From the NCBI RefSeq assembly GCF_001940565.1, contig NZ_LTDM01000005.1, positions 1 through 64,000 on the forward strand: a stretch of 64,000 nucleotides of DNA, read 5' to 3'. The stretch is from Tissierella creatinophila DSM 6911 (lineage in GTDB: Bacteria > Bacillota > Clostridia > Tissierellales > Tissierellaceae). The notes below the pieces were generated by a model. It did not search any database. It was not told where the DNA came from and was given only the letters and a program-made list of their open reading frames with translations. The translations under genes and the position numbers were made by a program. Shown here in pieces: positions 50,694-59,267 of this stretch; the first letter of the stretch is position 1, and each line of letters begins with the position of its first letter.

Positions 50694-51885
50694 TATAGAA
50701 GATGATATAGAAAATAGAGAAACACTACTAAAGGTAAAAAACTTATCAAAAATTTATGGAAATGAAAAGAAAGAAGCCTTAAAGCTTAAAAAATCTGGAC
50801 TTACCAAGGACGAAGTTTATGCAAAGACTAAAACTACAATAGCTCTTTGGGAGGTATCTTTAGAAGTTAAGAAAAAAGAAATCTTTGTAATAATAGGTCT
50901 TTCGGGTTCTGGAAAATCGACTTTAGTTAGATGTTTTAATATGCTCAACAAACCCACTTCTGGAAATATACTCTATGAAGAAAAGGATATAAGTAAATAT
51001 AACAAAAATGAACTTATGGAGTATAGGAGAAACAAAATATCTATGGTATTCCAAAATTTTGGTCTTATGAGCCATAGGGATGTTATTGGAAATGTAGAAT
51101 ATGGTTTAGAAATAAAAGGTATGAGCAAAGAAGAACGTCATAAAAAAGCAAAAGAAATGATATCTATGGTAGGTCTTGAAGGTGTTGAAAATAAACCTAT
51201 AAATAATCTTTCAGGAGGTATGAAACAAAGGGTAGGGATAGCAAGAGCTCTTGCAAATGATCCTGAAATACTTCTTATGGATGAACCTTTTTCAGCACTT
51301 GACCCACTTGTTCGAAAAGATATGCAGTTTGAACTCTTAACTATACACAGAAAACTAGATAAAACTATTATTTTCATTACACATGATATAAACGAAGCAT
51401 TTAAAATTGGAGATAGAGTAGCTATAATGAAAGATGGCGAACTTATACAGGTAGATACTCCAGAGAAAATGACATCTAACCCTAAAAATGATTATGTTAA
51501 ACAATTTATAGATAGTGCAGACAAGACACAGGTAATATCTGTAAAAAATGTAATGATAACACCTAATAGCCTTGTAAGACTTAGAGACAATCCTCAAATA
51601 GCTATAAAGGTAATGAGAGAGAGTGGCGTATCAAGTGCATATGTAATAGCAGATAAGACAAAATTTCAAGGAGTTATAACTCTTGACGATGCTCTAAGGG
51701 CTCAAAGGGAATCTCTTAGACTTTCAGATATATTGATTAGAGATATAAAAACTACAAGCCCTGATACACTTTTAACTGATATTATAACTGATGCTACAGA
51801 AGCGAGATTTCCACTTGCAGTAGTTGATGATGAAAATAACTTAAAGGGAATTATTTCAAAAGTACATGTATTATCATCAATGTAG
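50683..51885 (+). CDS. opuAA: Glycine betaine/proline-type ABC transporter ATPase with CBS domains
   Basis: The 400-residue ATPase is of the ProV/OpuAA type. The N-terminal extension EALKLKKSGLTKDEVYAKT is typical. Walker A is GLSGSGKSTLVRCF, the signature is LSGGMKQRVGIARAL, Walker B is LLMDEPFSALDPL, and a CBS pair occupies the last 120 residues (ITPNSLVRLRDNP, FPLAVVDDENNLKGII). In OpuA the CBS pair senses ionic strength or c-di-AMP, in line with the riboswitch upstream. It overlaps the fused subunit gene by 11 bases. Confidence 0.93.
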   Translation: MSNNIEDDIENRETLLKVKNLSKIYGNEKKEALKLKKSGLTKDEVYAKTKTTIALWEVSLEVKKKEIFVIIGLSGSGKSTLVRCFNMLNKPTSGNILYEEKDISKYNKNELMEYRRNKISMVFQNFGLMSHRDVIGNVEYGLEIKGMSKEERHKKAKEMISMVGLEGVENKPINNLSGGMKQRVGIARALANDPEILLMDEPFSALDPLVRKDMQFELLTIHRKLDKTIIFITHDINEAFKIGDRVAIMKDGELIQVDTPEKMTSNPKNDYVKQFIDSADKTQVISVKNVMITPNSLVRLRDNPQIAIKVMRESGVSSAYVIADKTKFQGVITLDDALRAQRESLRLSDILIRDIKTTSPDTLLTDIITDATEARFPLAVVDDENNLKGIISKVHVLSSM

Positions 51886-51886
51886 T

Positions 51887-51926
51887 AAAAAAAGCTATAC
51901 CAATTTAATATGGTCTAGCTTTTTTA
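51887..51926. terminator. Terminator after the osmolyte operon
   Basis: AAAAAAGCTA...TAGCTTTTTT arms with an inner ACCA/TGGT pair end the plus-strand operon. The A-run on the left also lets it serve the converging nrdJ gene. Confidence 0.85.
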
Positions 51927-51934
51927 TATTATAT

Positions 51935-54067
51935 TTATATTGAACAAGGTGAATATCCACAGTCTTGACACTCTGCGCATCCTCCTGAATGATTTAACTT
52001 TCCTCCACACATAGGACAAGTATCAGGATCTTCTAAGAGATGAGCCTGAGCTAATTCATCTATTTCTCTTTGAAGTTCATCTATTCTATCTAATTTATCT
52101 TTATCTTTCTTATCAGTTATTAAAATACCAGATCTAGCACATCCATCTCTATAAATTGTAATTCCCTTTAATCCTTCTTCCCATGCATACATATAAAGAC
52201 CTTCTACATCTTCAACAGTAAACTCATTTGGAACATTTACAGTAGAAGAAATGCTTGCATCTATATATTCTTGCCATACAGATTGTACGTGTATTCTTTC
52301 TTTATAGTCTAAATTAGATGTTGTAGTGAAAAAACTTGGTAAGTCTTCTTCTTTTGTTATATTGTTTTTATCCATATAGTCTTTTACTATAGGAGTAAAA
52401 ACCTTATAATAGGTATCTTCGTGATGAAGTGATTCTGATTTTCTAGTGTATGATACCTGAAATATTGGCTCTAGTCCATTTGAACAGCCTATAAGAGTCG
52501 ATATACTTCCCGTAGGTGGTATAGTTAAAAGCTGACTATTACGAAGCCCATATTTCTTTATAAGCTCTAATATATCATTATCTGCATTTGCAAGTAAAAA
52601 TGGTGATTCTAATACCTTTTCGGCTCTATAGTCTGGGAAAGGACCTTCTTCCTTTGCTAACATTGCAGATTGTCTTAAAGCTTCATTTATAAAACATTTA
52701 CCTATTTGGTGTATAAGGCTCAAAGATTCATCACTACCATATCTAATACCAAGTTTTATAAAGGTATCTGCAGCCCCCATTATTCCAAGTCCTATTTGTC
52801 TAAGTTTTTCACTCATCTCTCTTTGTTGTGGTAGAGGATGAAGTAACATATTCTCATCTAATATTTCATTTAAATATATGACTCCATTTCTTACCATCTC
52901 TTCAAATTTTTCAAACTCAAATCTAGCATACTTTGTAAATGGATCCTTTACAAACTCGCTTAAGTTTATAGAAGCAAGATTACAACTTCCAAACGGAGGT
53001 AGAGTCTCTTCTGCACATGGATTTACTCCAGCAAATTCAAACTGGTCATCCTCACTCATCAAATGCCAACTATCTATCTTGTTTTTATAAAGAATTCCCG
53101 GCTCTGCCATATTCCAGTTGTTTTTAGCTAAGACTCTAAAGAGTCTTTTAGCATCTATCTTTTTTCTTATCTCTTCACCAGTTGCCTCTACCTTAAAATA
53201 AAGTTCATATTCTTCGTTATTCTTTACAGCTTTCATAAACTCATCATCTATATTTACAGATATGTTTGCGAAGTTTACTTTTTCTAAGTCATTCTTAACA
53301 TTTATAAAATCCTCTATATCAGGATGATTACAGTCTAAGTTTAACATTAGAGCGCCTCTTCTACCCCTCATCCCTATAAGCCCTGTAACAAGTGAATAAA
53401 GATCCATAAAGCTTACAGCACCAGTAGTTGTAGCTGCAGCATTATTAACTCTTGCTCCCTTTGGTCTAAGTTTTGAAAGAGTAAGACCACATCCACCACC
53501 ATAAGAATAAGTTCTAGCTAAATATTTAGCAGTATCAAATATAGATTCTATATTATCCTCTACTTTTGGCATTACATAACAGTTTGAAAGTGTAATCTTC
53601 CTACCAAATTTATCCAATCCTCTTCCTGCTAATATTCTACCTGCTGGCATAAACTTCTTATCCTTTATAGCCTTCTTTATTGGAGAGTTTCCTCCACTTA
53701 CCCTATCTAAAAACTCTTCAAAACTTTCATTGTCATATCTATATTTTTTTTCATAGATATCTCTTTGAAGATCTGTCATATCCCAACCTTGTTCACGAAG
53801 CTTAGCCCTTTCTTCTCTATATATAATATATTTTCTAGCTACATCAGGACGGGTCTTCATAAGATGAAGTTCTACAAGGTCTTGTATCTTTTCAATACTT
53901 ACAGTTTCTTGCTGCTTTAACTCTTGTTCTATAGAAGAAGCAATTTCCTTTGCAAGAGATTCGTCTATACCATCTTCAGTTTCCCTCATAGCTTTAGTAA
54001 TGGCTATTTCTATCTTTTCATTTTCAAACTCAACTACATTGCCGTTTCTCTTTTCAACATTTAGCAT
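51935..54067 (-). CDS. nrdJ: Adenosylcobalamin-dependent (class II) ribonucleotide reductase
   Basis: The 710-residue enzyme has an N-terminal ATP-cone (VEKRNGNVVEFENEKIEIAI, residues 1-95) that gives dATP control. The catalytic barrel contains NPCAEETLPPFGSCNLASINL (about 345-365) and the loop TIPPTGSISTLIGCSNG. The C-terminal region has the zinc-ribbon-like CPMCGGKLNHSGGCAECQDC and a CSI tail that may recycle the active disulfide. The lack of a separate small subunit and of a glycyl radical site fits the B12-dependent class. It makes deoxyribonucleotides in both oxic and anoxic cells. Confidence 0.9.
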   Translation of the reverse strand: MLNVEKRNGNVVEFENEKIEIAITKAMRETEDGIDESLAKEIASSIEQELKQQETVSIEKIQDLVELHLMKTRPDVARKYIIYREERAKLREQGWDMTDLQRDIYEKKYRYDNESFEEFLDRVSGGNSPIKKAIKDKKFMPAGRILAGRGLDKFGRKITLSNCYVMPKVEDNIESIFDTAKYLARTYSYGGGCGLTLSKLRPKGARVNNAAATTTGAVSFMDLYSLVTGLIGMRGRRGALMLNLDCNHPDIEDFINVKNDLEKVNFANISVNIDDEFMKAVKNNEEYELYFKVEATGEEIRKKIDAKRLFRVLAKNNWNMAEPGILYKNKIDSWHLMSEDDQFEFAGVNPCAEETLPPFGSCNLASINLSEFVKDPFTKYARFEFEKFEEMVRNGVIYLNEILDENMLLHPLPQQREMSEKLRQIGLGIMGAADTFIKLGIRYGSDESLSLIHQIGKCFINEALRQSAMLAKEEGPFPDYRAEKVLESPFLLANADNDILELIKKYGLRNSQLLTIPPTGSISTLIGCSNGLEPIFQVSYTRKSESLHHEDTYYKVFTPIVKDYMDKNNITKEEDLPSFFTTTSNLDYKERIHVQSVWQEYIDASISSTVNVPNEFTVEDVEGLYMYAWEEGLKGITIYRDGCARSGILITDKKDKDKLDRIDELQREIDELAQAHLLEDPDTCPMCGGKLNHSGGCAECQDCGYSPCSI

Positions 54068-54087
54068 CTATTTTCCTCCTATATCCA

Positions 54088-54151
54088 CAACATATCCACA
54101 AAATAACTATATCTTGTGGATATGTTGCTTGTCATCTACTATATATATAGT
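54088..54151 (-). promoter_or_regulatory. Inverted repeats upstream of nrdJ
   Basis: A 14-bp inverted repeat (CAACATATCCACAA at 54088-54101 and its complement at 54114-54127) and a perfect ACTATATATATAGT palindrome (54138-54151) lie before the start. The latter resembles the NrdR box core, while the former contains ATCCACA elements like DnaA boxes. Either could regulate nrdJ. Confidence 0.5.
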
Positions 54152-54262
54152 TTATCATATTAAAAAAAACTTTACAATCTATTAATTTTTATAATAATTA
54201 AATTTAAAATATATTAAAAAGAATATATCTTTCATTTTTCGAATATTAATTAAAGAGAAAGG

Positions 54263-54985
54263 ATGATGGTTTTGAAAGATATTTTAGATGTAACTCTATA
54301 CGGATTTATAGTAGGAATGTTAGGAACAGGACTTGGAGGAATCTTTTCACTCATTTTAGGACAAAACAAGAAAATATTTAGTTTTCTTTTAGGACTTACA
54401 GGTGGATTTATGATGTTTATTATTACTTTTCATCTTCTTCCTGAATCTTTTATGTTAGGTGGTACATGGTTTACAATTATCAGCATAATACTTGGTGTAC
54501 TATTTGTTATATTTGTGCAATCTAGTTTAAAATATTTAAACAAATCAACAACAGTAATAAGTGGGTTAGTTCTTGGAATAAGTATAGCCGTACATAACTT
54601 TCCTGAAGGCCTTGCACTTGGATCTAGTTTTTTTTCTTTAAGAGAATTTGGATTTACTCTTTCCCTAGCAATGCTTCTTCACAATATACCAGAAGGACTG
54701 GCGATAGCTATTCCACTTAAATCTAAAGGGGTCTCTCCCATCAAAATAGTTTTATTTACAGCTCTTACTGGAATACCTACAGGAATAGGTTCATTTTTAG
54801 GCGCTAGCGTTGGAATGTTTTCAACTACACTTATATCAGTTTGTCTTGCCTTTGCCGGAGGAACTATGCTCTATATAATAGCAGATGAAATAATGCCCGA
54901 AGGGAAAAGATTATACAGTGGAAAATTATCTTCATTAGGAGTTGTAGCAGGTTTTATAGTTGGAATAATTCTCTATTTTAAATAA
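54263..54985 (+). CDS. ZIP family metal (zinc) transporter
   Basis: A 240-residue protein with eight hydrophobic segments and the ZIP/GufA blocks GFMMFIITFHLLPESF, SIAVHNFPEGLALGSSFF (metal site His, Glu) and LLHNIPEGLAIAIPL. GTMLYIIADEIMPEG follows. It imports Zn(II) or related divalent ions. It is an intact relative of the TGA-interrupted ZIP gene at 32540. The start codon is one of ATG/ATG/TTG near 54263-54274 behind AAAGGA; the exact choice is open. Confidence 0.9.
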   Translation: MMVLKDILDVTLYGFIVGMLGTGLGGIFSLILGQNKKIFSFLLGLTGGFMMFIITFHLLPESFMLGGTWFTIISIILGVLFVIFVQSSLKYLNKSTTVISGLVLGISIAVHNFPEGLALGSSFFSLREFGFTLSLAMLLHNIPEGLAIAIPLKSKGVSPIKIVLFTALTGIPTGIGSFLGASVGMFSTTLISVCLAFAGGTMLYIIADEIMPEGKRLYSGKLSSLGVVAGFIVGIILYFK

Positions 54986-55029
54986 AAATAAGTATAGACT
55001 TTTAAAGGTCTATACTTATTTTATTTTTT
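54984..55029. terminator. Terminator after the ZIP gene
   Basis: AATAAGTATAGAC (54987-54999) pairs with GTCTATACTTATT (55008-55020), followed by a T-rich run. A-run on the left side. Confidence 0.9.
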
Positions 55030-55140
55030 CTCCAACATCATGAAAATACTTATAAGAAATATATTCAATTATATGTTAATATAATAATATAAACATTAGA
55101 TTAATTTATCTATATATATGTGGAGAAAGGATCTGATATA

Positions 55141-56559
55141 TTGTATGATTTTATAAGCCTTAAAGAAAAACTTTTAAAAGAAAATCCTGATTATATATTT
55201 GGAGCGTTAGAGTTTTCCTCCGATGGCATATTTATCTGTGACAATGAAGGAAAGACAATTTATGTAAATCCGGCATACGAAATGATAACAGGATTAAAAA
55301 GATCTGAAGTAATAGGCAAAGAATTGTCCAAACTATTAAAAGAAAATAAATTCAATATCTCAGCATCACTAAAAGTTCTAGAAACAAAAGAACCTGTATC
55401 TTTAATTCATAGATATGTATCAGGTAGAAGTGCGCTTACTACAGCCACACCTATCTATGATGATAATGAAAAAAATATAATAGGTGTGATATGTAATACT
55501 AGAAATATCGAAGAACTAATGAATTTAAGAAAAGAATTAGAAAATGTCAATTTAATCAAGCAAAGATATTCCCAAGAACTAGAACTCCTACGAAAACAAC
55601 ATTTCTCAGCAAAAGGATTAATCTATAAAAGTATGGCTATGAAGGAAACACTTGAAATCGCATCAACTGTAGCAAAATTTGATAGTACTATACTAATAAC
55701 TGGAGAATCAGGAACTGGAAAAGAAGTTCTTGCAACATTTATATATCAAAATAGCAATAGAAAAGATAAAGCTTTTATAAAAGTAAACTGCGCTGCTATA
55801 CCTAAAAATCTATTTGAGTCAGAACTATTTGGATATATGCCTGGCTCATTTACTGGAGCTTCAGATAAGGGAAAAGCAGGTATGTTTGAGCTTGCAAATG
55901 GGGGTACTATTCTTTTAGATGAAATAGGAGAACTAACTATGCCTATTCAGTCCAAGCTTTTAAGAGTCATCCAAGAACAAGAAGTATATAGAGTAGGTGG
56001 CACAGAACCTATTAAACTTGATGTTAGAATTATAGCATCTACTAATAGAGACTTACTTAAAGAAATAAAAAATGATAATTTTAGAGAAGACTTATACTTT
56101 AGATTAAATGTAGTACCTCTTCAGATCCCACCCCTTAGAAAAAGAGCTGAAGATATATCAGAAATGATCAAATATTTTATGACCAAGTTAAATTCTAAAT
56201 ACAACAAAAATATTATAATGTCTCAAAAAGCAGAAGAAGCATTGGTAAACTACTCATGGCCTGGTAATGTAAGAGAACTCCAAAACATTATAGAGTATAT
56301 GTTTATTATGAATGATAGAGAAGAAATATGCTTTGAACAACTACCTGATAAAATTTTAAATGGCCATGTTTTGATGAATGCCTCTATCCATACTATTGAA
56401 AATAAAGGTAGATTAGAATACTTAATGGAAGTCTATGAAAAGACAATATTAAAATCAGCACTTTCTAATCATAGTTCAATAAGAAAGGCGGCAAAAACAT
56501 TAGGTATAAACGCATCTACTCTATCTAGGAAAATTAAAAAATATGAGATTGAAATATAA
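55141..56559 (+). CDS. Sigma-54-dependent activator with PAS domain
   Basis: About 472 residues. The PAS domain (residues 15-125: ALEFSSDGIFICDNEGKTIYVNPAYEMITG) is followed by a coiled linker and an AAA+ domain. Walker A is ITGESGTGKEVLA, and the sigma-54 contact loop reads PGSFTGASDKGK (GSFTGA for GAFTGA). Walker B is GGTILLDEIGEL and the R-finger region is FREDLYFRLNVVPLQIPPLRKR. A Fis-type HTH closes the protein (SIRKAAKTLGINASTLSRKIKK). The TTG at 55141 is preferred because GGAGAAAGGA precedes it at proper distance, while the GTG 21 bases earlier overlaps that site. It probably controls the sigma-54 promoter just downstream. Confidence 0.92.
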   Translation: MYDFISLKEKLLKENPDYIFGALEFSSDGIFICDNEGKTIYVNPAYEMITGLKRSEVIGKELSKLLKENKFNISASLKVLETKEPVSLIHRYVSGRSALTTATPIYDDNEKNIIGVICNTRNIEELMNLRKELENVNLIKQRYSQELELLRKQHFSAKGLIYKSMAMKETLEIASTVAKFDSTILITGESGTGKEVLATFIYQNSNRKDKAFIKVNCAAIPKNLFESELFGYMPGSFTGASDKGKAGMFELANGGTILLDEIGELTMPIQSKLLRVIQEQEVYRVGGTEPIKLDVRIIASTNRDLLKEIKNDNFREDLYFRLNVVPLQIPPLRKRAEDISEMIKYFMTKLNSKYNKNIIMSQKAEEALVNYSWPGNVRELQNIIEYMFIMNDREEICFEQLPDKILNGHVLMNASIHTIENKGRLEYLMEVYEKTILKSALSNHSSIRKAAKTLGINASTLSRKIKKYEIEI

Positions 56560-56566
56560 AAAATAT

Positions 56567-56740
56567 AAACTGTTGCATTTGTGCATTATCCTATAATAGT
56601 GTTGCATCTGGGAAAACGTTATATTTGTCTTTGTTTGTGCTAGGAATACCTTTTCCCATTGCTTTTTTGCAACAGTTTTGTTTTTTATATCTACCCCTTT
56701 CGCTTAATATAGCTATTTAAAATGTTGGCACGATACTTGC
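56567..56740 (+). promoter_or_regulatory. Sigma-54 (-24/-12) promoter with upstream activator sites
   Basis: TGGCAC-N5-TTGC at 56726-56740 matches the sigma-54 consensus exactly and precedes the amidase gene by about 50 bases. AAACTGTTGCA at 56567-56577 and its inverted copy TGCAACAGTTT at 56668-56678, plus a TGTTGCA-like copy near 56600, are placed like enhancer sites for the Fis-type HTH of the neighbouring activator. Confidence 0.85.
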
Positions 56741-56790
56741 TTTATATATAGGCAGAAAGAAAACAAAAAATTTGAAAGGGTGGATATATA

Positions 56791-57555
56791 ATGAGTAAAA
56801 GAGATGAAGCTGACAAAGTAGTATCTGCAAGTGAAGAGTACCAAGATAAAGGTGGAAATTATGAATTTGACCAAGAACTATTAGAAAAGGCATTTGCGGA
56901 AGCAACTAAGATTTATAAAGAAAGAGGCTTTGGAAGAAGAATGGGTTATGGTAAAGCACCAGCTATAACTACAGTAGATATGGCTAGGGCTTGGATGGAT
57001 GATGGGCATCCATTTACATGTGAAAACAATCATGAAATTTGTGCAAATGCACTTAAAGTATTAGAAGCTGGAAGAAAAGCAGGCGTACCTATTTTCCATA
57101 CAACTACAGGCTATACTGGAAAAGAACAGTGGGATCTTCCTAGATGGGATGAAAAGATTCCTATGCATGCATTAGATATAGATTCAGAGTGGATGGAGAT
57201 AGATCCTAAGCTTAAGCCACAACCAGAAGAGCCAGTAATACACAAAAAATATGCAAGTAATTTCTTTGGTACACATTTAGCTCAAACTCTTTACAAGTTA
57301 GGTGTAGATACTCTAATAGTTATGGGTGCTACTGCTTGTGCATGTGTTAGACATACAGTAATGGATTCAACAGGATACGGATTTAAAACTATAGTTCCTA
57401 GAGGAACAATAGGAGATAGGGTTCCTGGAGTTATAGAATGGAACCTGTTTGATATGGACGCTAAGTTTGCAGATGTGGTATCAGTAGAAGAAGTTGTAGA
57501 ATATTTAAATGGAATTGACGATAGCGTTTACAATCATAGACCAGGTGAAAGATAA
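56791..57555 (+). CDS. N-carbamoylsarcosine amidase-like cysteine hydrolase
   Basis: The 254-residue isochorismatase-like hydrolase has the catalytic Asp in ITTVDMARAWMDD (D63) and Lys in VIHKKYASNFFGT (K152 or K153). The nucleophile lies in MGATACACVRHTVMDS (probably C185). The overall sequence and the long N-terminal part resemble N-carbamoylsarcosine amidohydrolase, which releases sarcosine, ammonia and CO2 in creatinine/N-methylhydantoin breakdown. The hydantoinase next to it fits the step before. It is driven by the sigma-54 promoter. Other carbamoyl substrates cannot be excluded. Confidence 0.82.
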   Translation: MSKRDEADKVVSASEEYQDKGGNYEFDQELLEKAFAEATKIYKERGFGRRMGYGKAPAITTVDMARAWMDDGHPFTCENNHEICANALKVLEAGRKAGVPIFHTTTGYTGKEQWDLPRWDEKIPMHALDIDSEWMEIDPKLKPQPEEPVIHKKYASNFFGTHLAQTLYKLGVDTLIVMGATACACVRHTVMDSTGYGFKTIVPRGTIGDRVPGVIEWNLFDMDAKFADVVSVEEVVEYLNGIDDSVYNHRPGER

Positions 57556-57586
57556 AAACAAACATAATATTTAATATAAAATATAA

Positions 57587-57626
57587 AAAAATAAGGGATA
57601 CCTAAAAATGAGGTATCCCTTATTTT
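57587..57626 (+). terminator. Strong hairpin between the amidase and hydantoinase genes
   Basis: AATAAGGGATACC and GGTATCCCTTATT arms with a 9-base loop and a T-run. It may reduce, but need not abolish, read-through to the hydantoinase gene, which has its own AAGGAGG site. Confidence 0.88.
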
Positions 57627-57665
57627 AAAAGATGGTTTTACTTTTTAAAATAAGGAGGCAAACTT

Positions 57666-59084
57666 ATGAGCTTATTAATTAAAAATGGAAATATAATAAC
57701 ATCAACAAATGAATACCAAGCAGATATATATGTAGAAGATGAAAAGATTGTAGCTATTGGTGAAAATTTAGATTATAAGGCAGATGAAACGATCGATGCT
57801 ACTGGTAAATATGTATTTCCAGGTGGTGTAGATGAGCATGTTCACTACAATTCCTTTAACTCACTAGGATATGAGCATTCTCATGCTGCTTTAGCTGGTG
57901 GAACTACAACTGTAGGAGACTTTGTAATGCAACCTGAAGGAGTAAGTCTTAAAGATTCTGTAATAAATTATAAAAGAGACTTTGTAGATGGCGTATCAAC
58001 TCCTGACTATATATTCCACGGCATTATAATGGATCCTTCCGATGAAACTATAGAAGGTCTTAAAGATGTACCATCTGTAGGAGTATCTTCAGTTAAAGTG
58101 TTTATGGCCTATAAAGGGATGCCATTTTATGTAGATGACGAGTGGCTATTTAAGGCTCTACAAAATGGTAAAAAAGCTGGAGTTACTATAATGATTCATG
58201 CTGAAAATGCAGATGTAGTAAATATACGTACAAAGCAACTCATCGAAGAAGGAAAAACTGATGTTAAGTACTTCCCAAAATCAAGACCTGTATTTGCTGA
58301 GGCTGAAGCTACATCTAGAGCAGTTTATATGGCTAAAATAGCAGATGCACCACTTTTTGTAGTCCATGTAACAAATCAAAAGGCTGCAGAAGTTATAAGG
58401 CAGGCTTACAATGAAGGAATGAGTGTATATGGTGAAACATGTACTCATTATCTCATGTTAAATGATGAAGTTTTCAGTAAGCCAAACTTTGAAGGAGCGA
58501 AATATGTCTGTACTCCACCTATAAGACCTCAATCTGATGTAGACTTTCTATGGGAAGCAATTGATAGAGGATGGCTACTTGCAGTAGGTTCAGACCACTG
58601 TGCTATTGTAGGAGGATTTGAAGAAGGAAAGAAAAAAGGATTAAAGGACTTTAGCAAGATTCCTCCAGGATCTCCAGGAGTTCAAGACCGTCTAAATATG
58701 ATGTGGACCTATGGGGTTGAAGAAGGAAAGATTTCACGTCAAAAATTTGTAGAAGTATGCTGTACAAATCCAGCCAAGGTATGTGGTGTATATCCACAAA
58801 AGGGTGATTTAATAGTGGGTTCAGATGCAGATATAGTAGTCTTTAACCCAGAATACAAAGGCACTATAAAATTTGAAGATGCCCTAATGGGTTCTGATTA
58901 CTCAACTTATGAAGGTTATGAACAAAAAGGGAGAGCAGAAAAAGTATTCTTAAGAGGAAAACTAATGGCTGAAAATGGTAAATTTGTAGGAGAAAAAGGT
59001 ATAGGAAAACAAGCAATGTCTAAACCATATGCCTATAGCTACAGTAAATTCAAAGAAAAAGAATCTTTAGATGATAATAAATAA
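57666..59084 (+). CDS. Dihydropyrimidinase/D-hydantoinase
   Basis: A 472-residue cyclic amidohydrolase. The metal ligands are in GGVDEHVHYNSF (His-x-His), the carboxylated Lys in SSVKVFMAYKG, His in MIHAENADV and VVHVTNQKAA, and the Asp in AVGSDHCAIVGG. The stereochemistry-gate and substrate loops are of the hydantoinase type. It opens hydantoin or dihydropyrimidine rings to N-carbamoyl amino acids, which the amidase at 56791 could cleave. Together they form a short catabolic route ending in sarcosine or a related amino acid. The start has AAGGAGG at seven bases. Confidence 0.9.
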   Translation: MSLLIKNGNIITSTNEYQADIYVEDEKIVAIGENLDYKADETIDATGKYVFPGGVDEHVHYNSFNSLGYEHSHAALAGGTTTVGDFVMQPEGVSLKDSVINYKRDFVDGVSTPDYIFHGIIMDPSDETIEGLKDVPSVGVSSVKVFMAYKGMPFYVDDEWLFKALQNGKKAGVTIMIHAENADVVNIRTKQLIEEGKTDVKYFPKSRPVFAEAEATSRAVYMAKIADAPLFVVHVTNQKAAEVIRQAYNEGMSVYGETCTHYLMLNDEVFSKPNFEGAKYVCTPPIRPQSDVDFLWEAIDRGWLLAVGSDHCAIVGGFEEGKKKGLKDFSKIPPGSPGVQDRLNMMWTYGVEEGKISRQKFVEVCCTNPAKVCGVYPQKGDLIVGSDADIVVFNPEYKGTIKFEDALMGSDYSTYEGYEQKGRAEKVFLRGKLMAENGKFVGEKGIGKQAMSKPYAYSYSKFKEKESLDDNK

Positions 59085-59086
59085 AC

Positions 59087-59215
59087 ATGCCTTACACATT
59101 AACTATTATAAAATCTGGAAATGGTAAGTTCATAGGAGGAAAAGGTCAAGGTAAATATATCAAAGGTAAACTTTTCGGGCTATTTTATGATGCATTTAAA
59201 GAAAAGAAAAGGTAG
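59087..59215 (+). pseudogene. 3'-end remnant of a second hydantoinase gene
   Basis: A 42-codon frame reads MPYTLTIIKSGNGKFIGGKG and then QGKYIKGKLFG. The NGKFIGGKGQGKYIK part matches the C-terminal end of hydantoinases (NGKFVGEKGIGKQAM in the gene just upstream). The rest of the gene is gone. It suggests a past tandem duplication followed by deletion. Confidence 0.65.
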
Positions 59216-59245
59216 AGATTTTATAAAATCTTTACCTTTTCTTTT
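59202..59245. terminator. Terminator between convergent genes
   Basis: GAAAAGGTA-AGATTT and its complement around TATA form a long A/T-rich stem with a final T-run. It separates the hydantoinase remnant from the minus-strand gene at 59268. Confidence 0.8.
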
Positions 59246-59267
59246 ATCATATATTTGCTAATTTGTA

